A DNA stretch of 64,000 bases from Methylobacterium sp. J-030 (lineage in GTDB: Bacteria; Pseudomonadota; Alphaproteobacteria; Rhizobiales; Beijerinckiaceae), in NCBI RefSeq assembly GCF_022829545.1, contig NZ_JAKSYM010000172.1, forward strand, positions 1-64,000, read 5' to 3'. How positions within the stretch are numbered: the first letter of the stretch is position 1; the number at the start of each line of letters is the position of its first letter. Shown in pieces: positions 1 to 7,672 of this stretch. A program made the translations under genes and the position numbers. Below the pieces are notes generated by a model that did no database searches, had not been told where the DNA came from, and saw nothing but the letters and a program-made list of their open reading frames with translations.

Positions 1-844
1 GGCCCTTGCAGGCAGGGAGGCGGAGATCTCCGGGCAGAGTTACTACCGCTGGCGCACGGAATGCGGTGGTCTGAAGCTCGATCAGGCCAGGAAGACGAAC
101 GATCTTGAGCGTGAGAGCGCTGGCTTGCGGCGGCTTGTGGCTGATCTGTCCCTGGAGAAGCAGGTGCTGGCGGACGTCGCCCCGGGAAACTTGGTTCGCC
201 CCCGAGCGACGCAGGCAGGCGGTGGACGGCGTCCGTGCGAAGTACGGTCTCTCGGACCGTCACGCCTGCCGGAGCGTCGGCCAGTACCGGGGCACGCAGC
301 GCTCCGTGCCCACAGTGCCGGCCGATGCGGATGAGCTGACCCAGGCCACCATCGCCTTGGCGCCCGAGTCCGGACGCTACGGCTATCGCCGCGTCACCAA
401 GCGGCTGCAGGCAGCGCGGTGAAGGTGGCGCGGCGCATCGACAGCGTCGGCGTGATCGCGGCGCTGGCGGAGGCGATGGGCCTGCACGGCATCCCGGAAC
501 ACATCCGTTGCGACACCGCTCCGGAGACGATCCCGAAGGCGCTGCGCAAATGGGTCACCGGGGCCGGTTCACAGATCCGGTACATCACGCCAGGATCCCC
601 GTGGGAGAGCGGTGACTTACGAGAGCTGCACCGGCAAGCTTCGTGACGCGTGCCTACGCCGGGGGATCTTCTCCGCGCTGAACGCGGCGCGGATCGTGAT
701 CGGTCTCCGGCCATCGACCTACGACCGCATTCGTCGCTGGGCGATCGCCCGCCCGCGACCCGGATCTGGCCTTCCGGCTACCCATGGCCGCCGCCCTGCA
801 GGAGCCTTCTCAACCGGCTCGGTCCCAGATACCGGTCAGGTCGG
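1..844 (+). pseudogene. Decayed, internally deleted IS3-family transposase (copy 1)
   Basis: From base 2 a frame reads like IS3 OrfA (YYRWR, GGLK, DQARK, LRRLVADLSLEKQVL). A second frame from about 200 reads as the start of OrfB (YGYRRVTKRLQAA). From 419 a third stretch gives the later DDE domain (RRIDSVGV, HGIPEHIRCD, YITPGSPWESGD), and the PHSSLGDRPPA tail follows in another frame near 720-750. The middle of OrfB is missing and there are several frameshifts, so no transposase can be made. The element runs off the left edge of the window. Bases from about 400 to 844 match the minus-strand copy at 39796-40265, including the same internal deletion. Confidence 0.85.
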
Positions 845-1013
845 GGCGGCGATCCAAGGAAGCGGACATCGCCGGTGGGTCTGCTCTCGACCCTTCTCCG
901 AAGTTCGAAAGGTCCGCTTCAGACGCGCTTATGGCGTAGGGCAAACCTCCGCCGTTGGGCTATGTTAGACCTCGAGACGTCGTTGTACCAAACCAGCGGT
1001 AAGAGAACCGACA

Positions 1014-1418
1014 GTGACAGACGCCGACGCGCGGCCACCGCTCGCCTCACATCAGATCGGGGTTCTTCTCGTCGAGGATGATGCGCTCCTGCGCATGGAC
1101 ATCAGCGACAAGCTGGAGGCGTTCGGCCTCGCCGTGTTCGAAGCGCGCGATGCCGACGCGGCCCTGGCGATCCTCGCCACGCGGTCCGACATCCGCGTGA
1201 TGATCACCGATGTGGACTTCATCTCGGGACCGATGAACGGGTTCGACCTCGCGCAGCGCGTGACGCGGGAGTGGCCCGGCGTCGGACTTATCATCACCTC
1301 CGGGCGCGCCCGCCCGACATTGGGTGACCTTCCGCCGGGGTCCCGCTTCCTGCCCAAGCCCTGCTCGCCGCGGGACCTGCGCAGCACGGTCTTCGCCTTG
1401 GTCGAACTTGAGAACTGA
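1014..1418 (+). CDS. Stand-alone response-regulator receiver protein
   Basis: This 134-residue protein is a single CheY-like receiver with no output domain. An acidic pair (EDD, residues 21-23) follows the first strand. The phospho-acceptor is probably D66 (ITDVDF), and the conserved lysine lies in the LPKPC motif near residue 113. It starts at GTG and ends 16 bases from the convergent stop of the HWE kinase at 1435-4275, so it probably takes phosphate from that kinase. This arrangement of HWE kinase plus single-domain receiver is common in Methylobacterium and relatives. The partner assignment is inferred from position. Confidence 0.85.
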   Translation: MTDADARPPLASHQIGVLLVEDDALLRMDISDKLEAFGLAVFEARDADAALAILATRSDIRVMITDVDFISGPMNGFDLAQRVTREWPGVGLIITSGRARPTLGDLPPGSRFLPKPCSPRDLRSTVFALVELEN

Positions 1419-1434
1419 CCTGGAGCCCGGCGCC

Positions 1435-4275
1435 TCACGCCATCTGCATCTGGGTCAGCGCGGCGCGCATCTCGACCTCCACCCCCGCCTCCGGGTAGCG
1501 CAGCTCGACCCCGCCCGCACCGACCAGACCGGTGCGGATCAAGCGCGAGCCGAACCCGCGCCGTTCGGGCGCGCGCACCGGCGGCCCGCCGCGCTCGCGC
1601 CAATCGAGCACGAAGCTCGGCTCGCCCCCATCGCGGTCGATGCGCCAAGCGACGCCGACCCGGCCGGCCTCGTTCGAGAGCGCCCCGTACTTCAGCGCGT
1701 TGGTTGCCAACTCGTGCAGCAGCAGTGACAGCGACAGCGTCGCCCGCGGCCCGAGCGCCATGTCCGGCCCGTCGAGGTCGGCCCGCCCGACCTGCCCGAG
1801 GTTGGATAGCGCGGCCTCGACGACGGCGCGCACCTGCGCGGACGCCCAGCTCTGCTGCAGCAGCACGTCGTGGGCGGAGGCCAGCGCCTGCACGCGCCTG
1901 CCGAACTCCTCCACCGCATCCTGCTCGCTCACAGCCCGCAGGGTCTGTGAGGCGATCGCCTGCACCATCGCCAGGGTGTTCTTCAGCCGGTGCGACAGCT
2001 CATCGTTGAGGAGCGCCTGGTGCTCCTGTGCCTCAACCCGGGCGAGCGACCCGCGTGTGCGCTCTGCGACGTTCCTCAGGAAACCGAGATCCGGTGCGGA
2101 CCACGCGCGCGGGCTCCGATCGATCATGTAGAACAGCCCGACGAAGCGCCCGTGCTCCATCACCGGGATGTTGACCAGCGCGCGCACCCCGATCGCCAGC
2201 AGCGCCGCCGAGCCCGCGGCGGTGCGCGGGTCGCGCTCGACATCTTCGATGACCACGGTCTCGCCGGCCGTCAGAGCCTCGATGTACGAGCCGTAGTCGC
2301 GGAAGCGGTGCAGCCCCACCAAGATCGGCCCGTCGTCGGCGCGCCAGTCCTGTTCGACCGTAATCGTCTCCATGTCCGGGTCGACCGTGCCGTAGCCGGC
2401 CGCGCTGAGGCCGAGCGCGCTCGCGGCCACCTCGGCCGCGGCGGACGCGATCCGTCCCCGGTCGTTCAGCTCGCGCAGCCGGTCGCCCAATGCGAGGATA
2501 GCGGCCTGTCGCGCCTCCTCGCGCTTGCGGCCGGTGACGTCGAGGAACACCACCGAGAAGCGCTCGCCCTGCTCCGGGTACGCTCGCGCCTCGAAGTGCC
2601 GCCTGAGTTCCGGCACCGCAATCTCGAACGTCTCCGGGACGCGGCTGTCCACCACGCGCGCGTAGGTCTCGATCAACCAGGGCGGGATCTCGGCCACCAA
2701 CTCGCGCATCGTTGAGCCGGCCGCGTCGGCGGGCAGACCGGTCTGCACCGGGAAGGCCGGATTGACTTCCAAGAACAGGAAATCCTCGGCCACGCCCGCC
2801 GGGTCGCGCAGCAGCTCGCCGATGAAGAAGCCTTCCTGCATCGTCGCGAACAGGCCACGCCAGCGTGCCTCGCTCCGCGCCAGGTGTTCCTCCGTGGTCT
2901 TGCGCGCGGTGATGTCTGTGATCGTCATGACCGCGCTGACCACCCGCCCGTCCACGACCACCGGGGCGTTCGTCACGAGGCCCAGGACCCGCGTGCCGTC
3001 GCGGTGGAAGAAGGTCTCTTCCGCGTTGGTGAGGAGGCGCCCGCTCGTAAGCGCCCGGCGAAAGGGGCATTCTTCGGCGGGATAAGGGTGACCGTCCGGC
3101 CGGGTGTGGTGGATGAGGTCGTGCAGGCTGCGCCCGAGCATCTCGGCCGCAGTCCAGCCGAACATCGCCTCCGCCGCTGGGTTGGTGAAGGTGACCTGCC
3201 CGCGCATGTCCATCTGGAACACGGCTTGCCCGACGTGGTCGGTGATGGTCCGCAGGCGCGTCTCGCCGGCCTGCACGGCGCGCTGGGCCATCGCCTCGTC
3301 CGCGGCCGTCAGGCCCGCGTTGGCGAGACCGGCGAACAGCGTCGCCAGGCGCAGGTCGCGCTCGCTGAAGGCCGCAACGCGTCGCGACTGCAGCTTGAGC
3401 ACGCCCAGGACGCGGCCGGCCCGGCGTACCGGTACATGCACCGATGAGCGCTGGTCGATGACCCGTGCCACGTCCCGTCGCACGCGGGGGTCGGTCCAGG
3501 CATCCTTGACGAGGAGCGCCGTACCGGTCGTGACGCAGGTCCCAGATGCACTGCCAACGAGCGGGATGCGTAGGCCACCCTGCTCAGCCAACGACCCACA
3601 CACGGCGCGGTATTCGAGTTCGGCCCCGTCGATCAGTTCCAGCGTCCCGCCTTCCGCGGCGGGCATCGCCCGCATCGCGCCGGCCACCAGTGCGCCGAGG
3701 ATGGCGTCGAGATCACCGGCCGCGTCCGCCACAGCCTCAAGCGTCCGCACGTGGGCCTCACGCTCAATCGCGGTGCGGCGCAGGTCCATCTGCGCCATCA
3801 CCTGCCGCGCCAACGCCCGCAGAGACTCTGCTTGGACAGGGGTCAGCCCAGCCGGACGCGGCGCGTGGTCGATCACGCATAGGCTGCCGAGCACGAGACC
3901 GTCGGCCGTGCGCAGTGGAGCGCCGGCATAGAAACGAAGGTACGGATCCCCGGTGACCAGCGGGTTGGCCCCCGTGCGCGAGTCGGTGGTGAGGTCCGGA
4001 ATGACGAGCAGATCCGACTCGGCCAGGACATAGGCGCAGACCGAGCGGTCGAGGTCCGTCTCGCACGGTGGGAAACCGACGCGCGCCTTGAACCACTGCC
4101 GGTCGCCGGTGACGAGGCTGACGAGCGCCACCGGCACCGCGCAAGCGTTGCGGGCGAGGACGACGATGTCATCGAAGCCGGGCTCCGGCGGCGTGTCGAG
4201 GATGCCGTAGGCGTCCAAGGCGCGCAGCCGATCCGGATCGCGCGTCAGGGGCGGGATGGCGAGGGCAGCGCTCAT
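1435..4275 (-). CDS. Multi-sensor HWE-family histidine kinase (GAF-GAF-PAS-PAS-GAF)
   Basis: This 946-residue protein has no membrane segment that I can see. An N-terminal GAF domain covers about residues 20-175 (DRQWFKARVG, the CVIDHAPRPAGL end), and a second GAF covers about 190-320. PAS domains lie at about 335-455 (FTNPAAEAMFGW) and 465-585, and a third GAF at about 590-735. The kinase core follows. Its H-box HRLKNTLAMVQAIASQTL and the later WRERGG motif define the HWE subclass of HisKA_2 kinases, with a conserved N-box (LLHELATNALKYGALS). It probably senses a small ligand, light or redox state in the cytoplasm. The start overlaps the stop of the upstream Crp/Fnr gene by 4 bases, so the two form an operon. 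Confidence 0.93.
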   Translation of the reverse strand: MSAALAIPPLTRDPDRLRALDAYGILDTPPEPGFDDIVVLARNACAVPVALVSLVTGDRQWFKARVGFPPCETDLDRSVCAYVLAESDLLVIPDLTTDSRTGANPLVTGDPYLRFYAGAPLRTADGLVLGSLCVIDHAPRPAGLTPVQAESLRALARQVMAQMDLRRTAIEREAHVRTLEAVADAAGDLDAILGALVAGAMRAMPAAEGGTLELIDGAELEYRAVCGSLAEQGGLRIPLVGSASGTCVTTGTALLVKDAWTDPRVRRDVARVIDQRSSVHVPVRRAGRVLGVLKLQSRRVAAFSERDLRLATLFAGLANAGLTAADEAMAQRAVQAGETRLRTITDHVGQAVFQMDMRGQVTFTNPAAEAMFGWTAAEMLGRSLHDLIHHTRPDGHPYPAEECPFRRALTSGRLLTNAEETFFHRDGTRVLGLVTNAPVVVDGRVVSAVMTITDITARKTTEEHLARSEARWRGLFATMQEGFFIGELLRDPAGVAEDFLFLEVNPAFPVQTGLPADAAGSTMRELVAEIPPWLIETYARVVDSRVPETFEIAVPELRRHFEARAYPEQGERFSVVFLDVTGRKREEARQAAILALGDRLRELNDRGRIASAAAEVAASALGLSAAGYGTVDPDMETITVEQDWRADDGPILVGLHRFRDYGSYIEALTAGETVVIEDVERDPRTAAGSAALLAIGVRALVNIPVMEHGRFVGLFYMIDRSPRAWSAPDLGFLRNVAERTRGSLARVEAQEHQALLNDELSHRLKNTLAMVQAIASQTLRAVSEQDAVEEFGRRVQALASAHDVLLQQSWASAQVRAVVEAALSNLGQVGRADLDGPDMALGPRATLSLSLLLHELATNALKYGALSNEAGRVGVAWRIDRDGGEPSFVLDWRERGGPPVRAPERRGFGSRLIRTGLVGAGGVELRYPEAGVEVEMRAALTQMQMA

Positions 4276-5135
4276 CGACCGGAGCCCCGTCCCGCGGGCT
4301 GCTTCGCGCCAGGTCTACGCATCACGGCCTCCCCGACGGCCGGCGGCTTCAGGTTATTCGAGCGGCTCGGATCCAAGGCGACCAATGTCCCGGAGCGGGC
4401 GTAGATCGCGCCGAGTACGTCGCTGAAATGGTGGCGCACGCTGGCGTAGCATTCGCAGGCCGTCGCCTCCGCCCGCGGGCGGTCCACGAGCGAGAGGCGA
4501 CCGCGACCGGTGCGGACCAGCCCGTCGCGCTGCATCCGGCCGAGCACCTCGCTGAGGTAGGCGCGGCGCACCCCCATCATCTCGGCGAGCTGGTCGTGCG
4601 TCACCGGCAGGTCGCCCGGGCCGATGCGGTCTTGCAGGGTCAGCAGCCAGCGCAGGCAGCGCTGCTCGATCGGGTGGACGGCGTTGCAGGCTGCCGATTG
4701 GAGGAGCTGCGCGATGAGGCAGTCGGCGTAGCGCACGAACAGGTCGCGCACGGCGGGAGAGGCGTCCTTGGCCGCATTCAGGCGCTCGGCCTCGATGCGC
4801 ATGACCGTGCCGCCGACCTGGATCACGGCCTGGCTGAAGGCCGGCAAGTAGCCCTGGCTGACGACGCCACCGATAGCACCCTCATGCCCGACGGTGGCGG
4901 TCTCGACCGATTTGCCGTCGCGCAGGGGCACGACGAACGAGATGACGGTGCGGCCGAGCGGAAAGGTGACATGCCCGACGTCGTCGCCGACGCGGAACAG
5001 CACGTCGCCGCGCCGTACCTCGGCGCGCTCACAGTGAGGCGCGACGAGACCGCGGTCGGCGTCATCGAGGGCATCGAGCAGCAGGTTGCCGGCGGGCGGC
5101 ACCTGGGCGGTCGACGTGGGTTCAGGAGGCGGCAT
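4272..5135 (-). CDS. Crp/Fnr-family transcriptional regulator
   Basis: The protein is about 287 residues from the ATG at 5135. An in-frame GTG at 5186 would add 17 residues, and neither start has a clear ribosome site. The N-terminal part is a cyclic-nucleotide-binding-like beta roll (RRGDVLFRVGDDVGHV, then VGHEGAIGGV). The C-terminal part is a Crp-type winged helix (THDQLAEMMGVRRAYLSEVL). No FNR-type cysteine cluster is visible, and effector binding cannot be judged. Its stop overlaps the start of the HWE kinase gene, so it lies first in a two-gene operon with a sensor. Such Crp-plus-HWE pairs are frequent in Rhizobiales. It probably regulates its own operon or a light or stress response. 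Confidence 0.9.
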   Translation of the reverse strand: MPPPEPTSTAQVPPAGNLLLDALDDADRGLVAPHCERAEVRRGDVLFRVGDDVGHVTFPLGRTVISFVVPLRDGKSVETATVGHEGAIGGVVSQGYLPAFSQAVIQVGGTVMRIEAERLNAAKDASPAVRDLFVRYADCLIAQLLQSAACNAVHPIEQRCLRWLLTLQDRIGPGDLPVTHDQLAEMMGVRRAYLSEVLGRMQRDGLVRTGRGRLSLVDRPRAEATACECYASVRHHFSDVLGAIYARSGTLVALDPSRSNNLKPPAVGEAVMRRPGAKQPAGRGSGR

Positions 5136-5458
5136 CTGTGCTGTCCGAGCCGTCCATAGCGGATGGTCGGGGGCCGGTCTGTCCACTGCCGGACAGAACT
5201 CATATTTATATAGTCACGGTCGCGTGGCTGACACAGGCTGGGTTGCGTGAGCCGTGTATCCGCAGTCCGTACCCCCAACGTCATGTCAACGGCACGGTGG
5301 AATTCCAGCTGCGCCCTTCCACAACGGTTGCCGTTTTGGAGCACCGCACTCCGTGTCCGCTTCCGGGCGAAACATCGGGGTCCGTTTTCCACCCCGAGCG
5401 GATCCACGCGAGGTCTGCTTTTGGCTGGATCAGTTGGGTCTAAACCCTCCGGCAACGG
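5136..5458. other. Intergenic region between divergent regulator and Hint genes
   Basis: About 320 bases with no convincing gene. A short AT-rich patch (catatttatatagtcacgg, around 5200-5220) lies just upstream of the Crp gene and is the best place for its promoter. The rest is GC-rich and carries only overlapping short reading frames. Confidence 0.4.
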
Positions 5459-6505
5459 ATGCCTGGCGCCAACCCCTTAGCCGGCCTGACCGCTGACGCC
5501 CAGGGCAACCTCTACGGTACGACAGGAGGCGGCGGCACGACCGGCACCGGGGCGGTGTTCCGTGTGTCGAACAGCGGCTCCATCCTCCCCACCGCCCCCG
5601 CCCCCTGCTATGTCACCGGCACTCGCATCCGCGTGCTGCGCGGGCGGACCATCACGGACGTGCCGGTGGAGCGGCTGCGCGTGGGCGACGTCGCCATCAC
5701 CGCCTCGGACCGGCCCCGCCCCATCCGCCGGATCGGCACACGCGGCTATCCCGGTCTGTCCGCGCCCAAGCATGACCGCCCGGTGCTCATCCGAGCCGGT
5801 GCGCTCGGCGACATCATCCCCGCCCGCGACCTGCTCGTCTCCCCCGACCATTGCCTGTGGCTCGACGGCCTGCTCGTGGCCGCCGGGCACCTCGTCAACG
5901 GCACCTCGATCACCCGCGGCGCGGCGATGGCCGACCTAACTTACTGGCACGTCGAACTCGAGATCCACGACCTACCGCTTGCCGAGGGCGTCGCGGCGGA
6001 GAGCTTCCTGGCCGCCCCCGGCGTACGCGCGGGCCTCGATGGCGTGGGCGAGGCGAACGACGCCGCGATCACCCCCGAGCCCTACGCCTTGCGCATCGAG
6101 CCGGGCGACCCGCGACTGGGCGCCTTGCGAGAGCGCCTGATCCGGCGCGCCGGCCTGTCGGCCGAACCGATGCGCTTCGGTGCCGTGCGAGCCTGGATGG
6201 ACCGCTGTGATGGCACTCACATTGCCGGCTGGGCACAGGACGAAGCCCACCCGGACGCCCCGGTGTGCCTGGACATCGTGGTGGACGGCGTCACCGTGGC
6301 GATGACACTGGCCGAGCAGTACCGCGCCGACATCGCGGCGGCGGGCATAGGCGACGGCTGCCACGGCTTCGACCTCGATCTCGACGAGCCCTTGGTCCCC
6401 GGCATGGCTCACACCGTCGAGGTGCGCCGCTCGGCCGACGGCCTGCGGGTCTGCGCGATGGAGGTGGATGCCGCAGGTGCGTGGACCGCCTTGCTCGCGC
6501 CGTGA
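5459..6505 (+). CDS. GloVer-repeat / Hint-domain protein, N-terminally short
   Basis: This 348-residue protein begins with one GloVer-type repeat (LTADAQGNLYGTT, residues 8-35), normally found in long tandem arrays in secreted proteins. Next comes a Hint_2-type domain (about 46-185): CYVTGTRIRVLRG with the nucleophile-position Cys, VERLRVGDVAIT, and LLVSPDHCLWLDG. The C-terminal 100 residues form an IAGWAQDEAHPDAPV-type module that is repeated, in broken form, just downstream. Hint domains self-cleave in hedgehog proteins and inteins. In this bacterial family the function is unknown. With a single GloVer repeat, no signal peptide and a weak ribosome site, the gene may be a truncated 3' part of a larger one. 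Confidence 0.75.
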   Translation: MPGANPLAGLTADAQGNLYGTTGGGGTTGTGAVFRVSNSGSILPTAPAPCYVTGTRIRVLRGRTITDVPVERLRVGDVAITASDRPRPIRRIGTRGYPGLSAPKHDRPVLIRAGALGDIIPARDLLVSPDHCLWLDGLLVAAGHLVNGTSITRGAAMADLTYWHVELEIHDLPLAEGVAAESFLAAPGVRAGLDGVGEANDAAITPEPYALRIEPGDPRLGALRERLIRRAGLSAEPMRFGAVRAWMDRCDGTHIAGWAQDEAHPDAPVCLDIVVDGVTVAMTLAEQYRADIAAAGIGDGCHGFDLDLDEPLVPGMAHTVEVRRSADGLRVCAMEVDAAGAWTALLAP

Positions 6506-6512
6506 GTGATCG

Positions 6513-6841
6513 GTGGCGCTGCACGGCAGCATCGACGTCCTGACCCACCGGCAAATCAGTGGCTGGGCATGGGATCCAGCCGCGCTGGACGTACCCGTGA
6601 TCGTGCTGATTATCGTCAAGCGGCACGTGCTCGGGCGCTGCGTGGCCGAGCTGTTGCGAGAGGACTTGCAATCGAAGGCTTCGGGACCGGCCGATGCGGG
6701 TTCGCGCTGGACGTGCCCGCAGACGTGCTGTCGCCGCGACAGGGCTACGCGATCATCATGCGCCGCGAGGGCGACGGCGTACACCTGCCCGGCTCGCCCG
6801 ACGTGCTGGAGCCGGTGATCCGGATTGTGCGAGAGGGATAA
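6513..6841 (+). pseudogene. Frameshifted tail module of a Hint-type protein
   Basis: The frame from 6513 reads LTHRQISGWAWDP, the same module as the C-terminal domain of the preceding Hint protein. Near 6670 the reading must jump by one base to continue as GTGRCGFALDVPADVLSP and then [11 protein letters not shown] to the stop at 6841. One frameshift therefore separates two halves of a single domain. It probably derives from a Hint-type relative or from the former 3' part of the gene upstream. The last 34 bases recur at 13117-13150. Confidence 0.7.
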
Positions 6842-6861
6842 TCAATTCGGGCGGGGCGACG

Positions 6862-7293
6862 ATGAAATCCTTGCTGATCGGCTTTTGTGCGGCCCTGATC
6901 TGTGGACCAACGCTGGCTCAAGATCCGTCGGAATTTGCCGCGGCCGATGCCAAGCTCAAGGCCTGCATCGAACGAGACAGCAGCAACGCGCCCATCATGG
7001 CCTGTACTTCCGTCGCCCAGGCCTTCGCGGACGACCGGCTGAATAGCGCCTATCGGGCATGGACCGAAGCTCTGAAACATCCTGAGCCGGATGAGGCCAA
7101 GGACGATGCCGAAATCCTGAAGCACCTCGTGGACGCCGAGCGGGCCTGAATCGACTTCAGGGACAAGGATTGCGACCTGCAGGGCACATCTGCGCTCGGC
7201 GGTACGGCCGAGGGCACCGTCTACGGCATTTGCCGATACGCCAGACCGAGGCGCGCGTGAAGGCGCTGGAAGCGGACCTTAGCGCTCGCTGAG
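6862..7293 (+). pseudogene. Disrupted LprI-like (DUF1311) secreted protein gene
   Basis: The gene starts at ATG 6862 with a clear signal peptide (MKSLLIGFCAALICGPTLA). It continues into the lysozyme-inhibitor LprI-like family: paired cysteines in KACIERD and MACTSVAQAF, then LNSAYRAWTEAL. The codon at 7147-7149 is TGA where relatives carry Trp in an AERAW motif. The frame then goes on as IDFRDKDCDLQGTSALGGTAEGT. A further frameshift near 7230-7240 is needed to read QTEARVKALEADLSAR and the stop at 7291-7293. One nonsense change plus one frameshift make this a pseudogene. A 95-residue stub could still be secreted. Confidence 0.75.
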
Positions 7294-7302
7294 GCAGCCC
7301 GT

Positions 7303-7557
7303 TCAGACGCGCTCAGGCTTCGGCTCTGGCTTGGCAGCTCGCATCATGCTTCGGATCGCTCGCGGCGGCCTACCAGCTTTCTCGGCGATCTCCGCCTCCT
7401 GCTGCTCGATGAGTTCACGGGCCGGCTGATCGCCGTCGAGACCGCCCAAGATCTCCATCGGTACGCGCCGGTTCGAGGCCCGGCTGCCGTCCTCGAAGAC
7501 GATGTCGAACAGGACGGTGCCCCGCTCCTGAGGATACTGCTTCACGCGCTTTGCCAT
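7303..7557 (-). CDS. Small conserved hypothetical protein (84 aa)
   Basis: From the ATG at 7557 the product is 84 residues (MAKRVKQYPQERGTVLFDI...). It has an N-terminal beta-rich part (FDIVFEDGSRASNRRVP) and a charged helical tail (IEQQEAEIAEKAGRPPRAI). There is no signal peptide, membrane segment or known motif. The longer reading with a TTG start seven codons upstream is less likely. I recognise this as a Methylobacterium-style conserved small protein but cannot name a function. Confidence 0.55.
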   Translation of the reverse strand: MAKRVKQYPQERGTVLFDIVFEDGSRASNRRVPMEILGGLDGDQPARELIEQQEAEIAEKAGRPPRAIRSMMRAAKPEPKPERV

Positions 7558-7672
7558 GCGAGGCTGATACGCCCGCAAGCTTGACGGCGCCAGATCGCTC
7601 GACGGCCGAGGTGTTTGCGGATGCTGTGGCCCCAGGCGACCGCAGCCGCCCGGTCCGTCGTCTCACCTCGTC

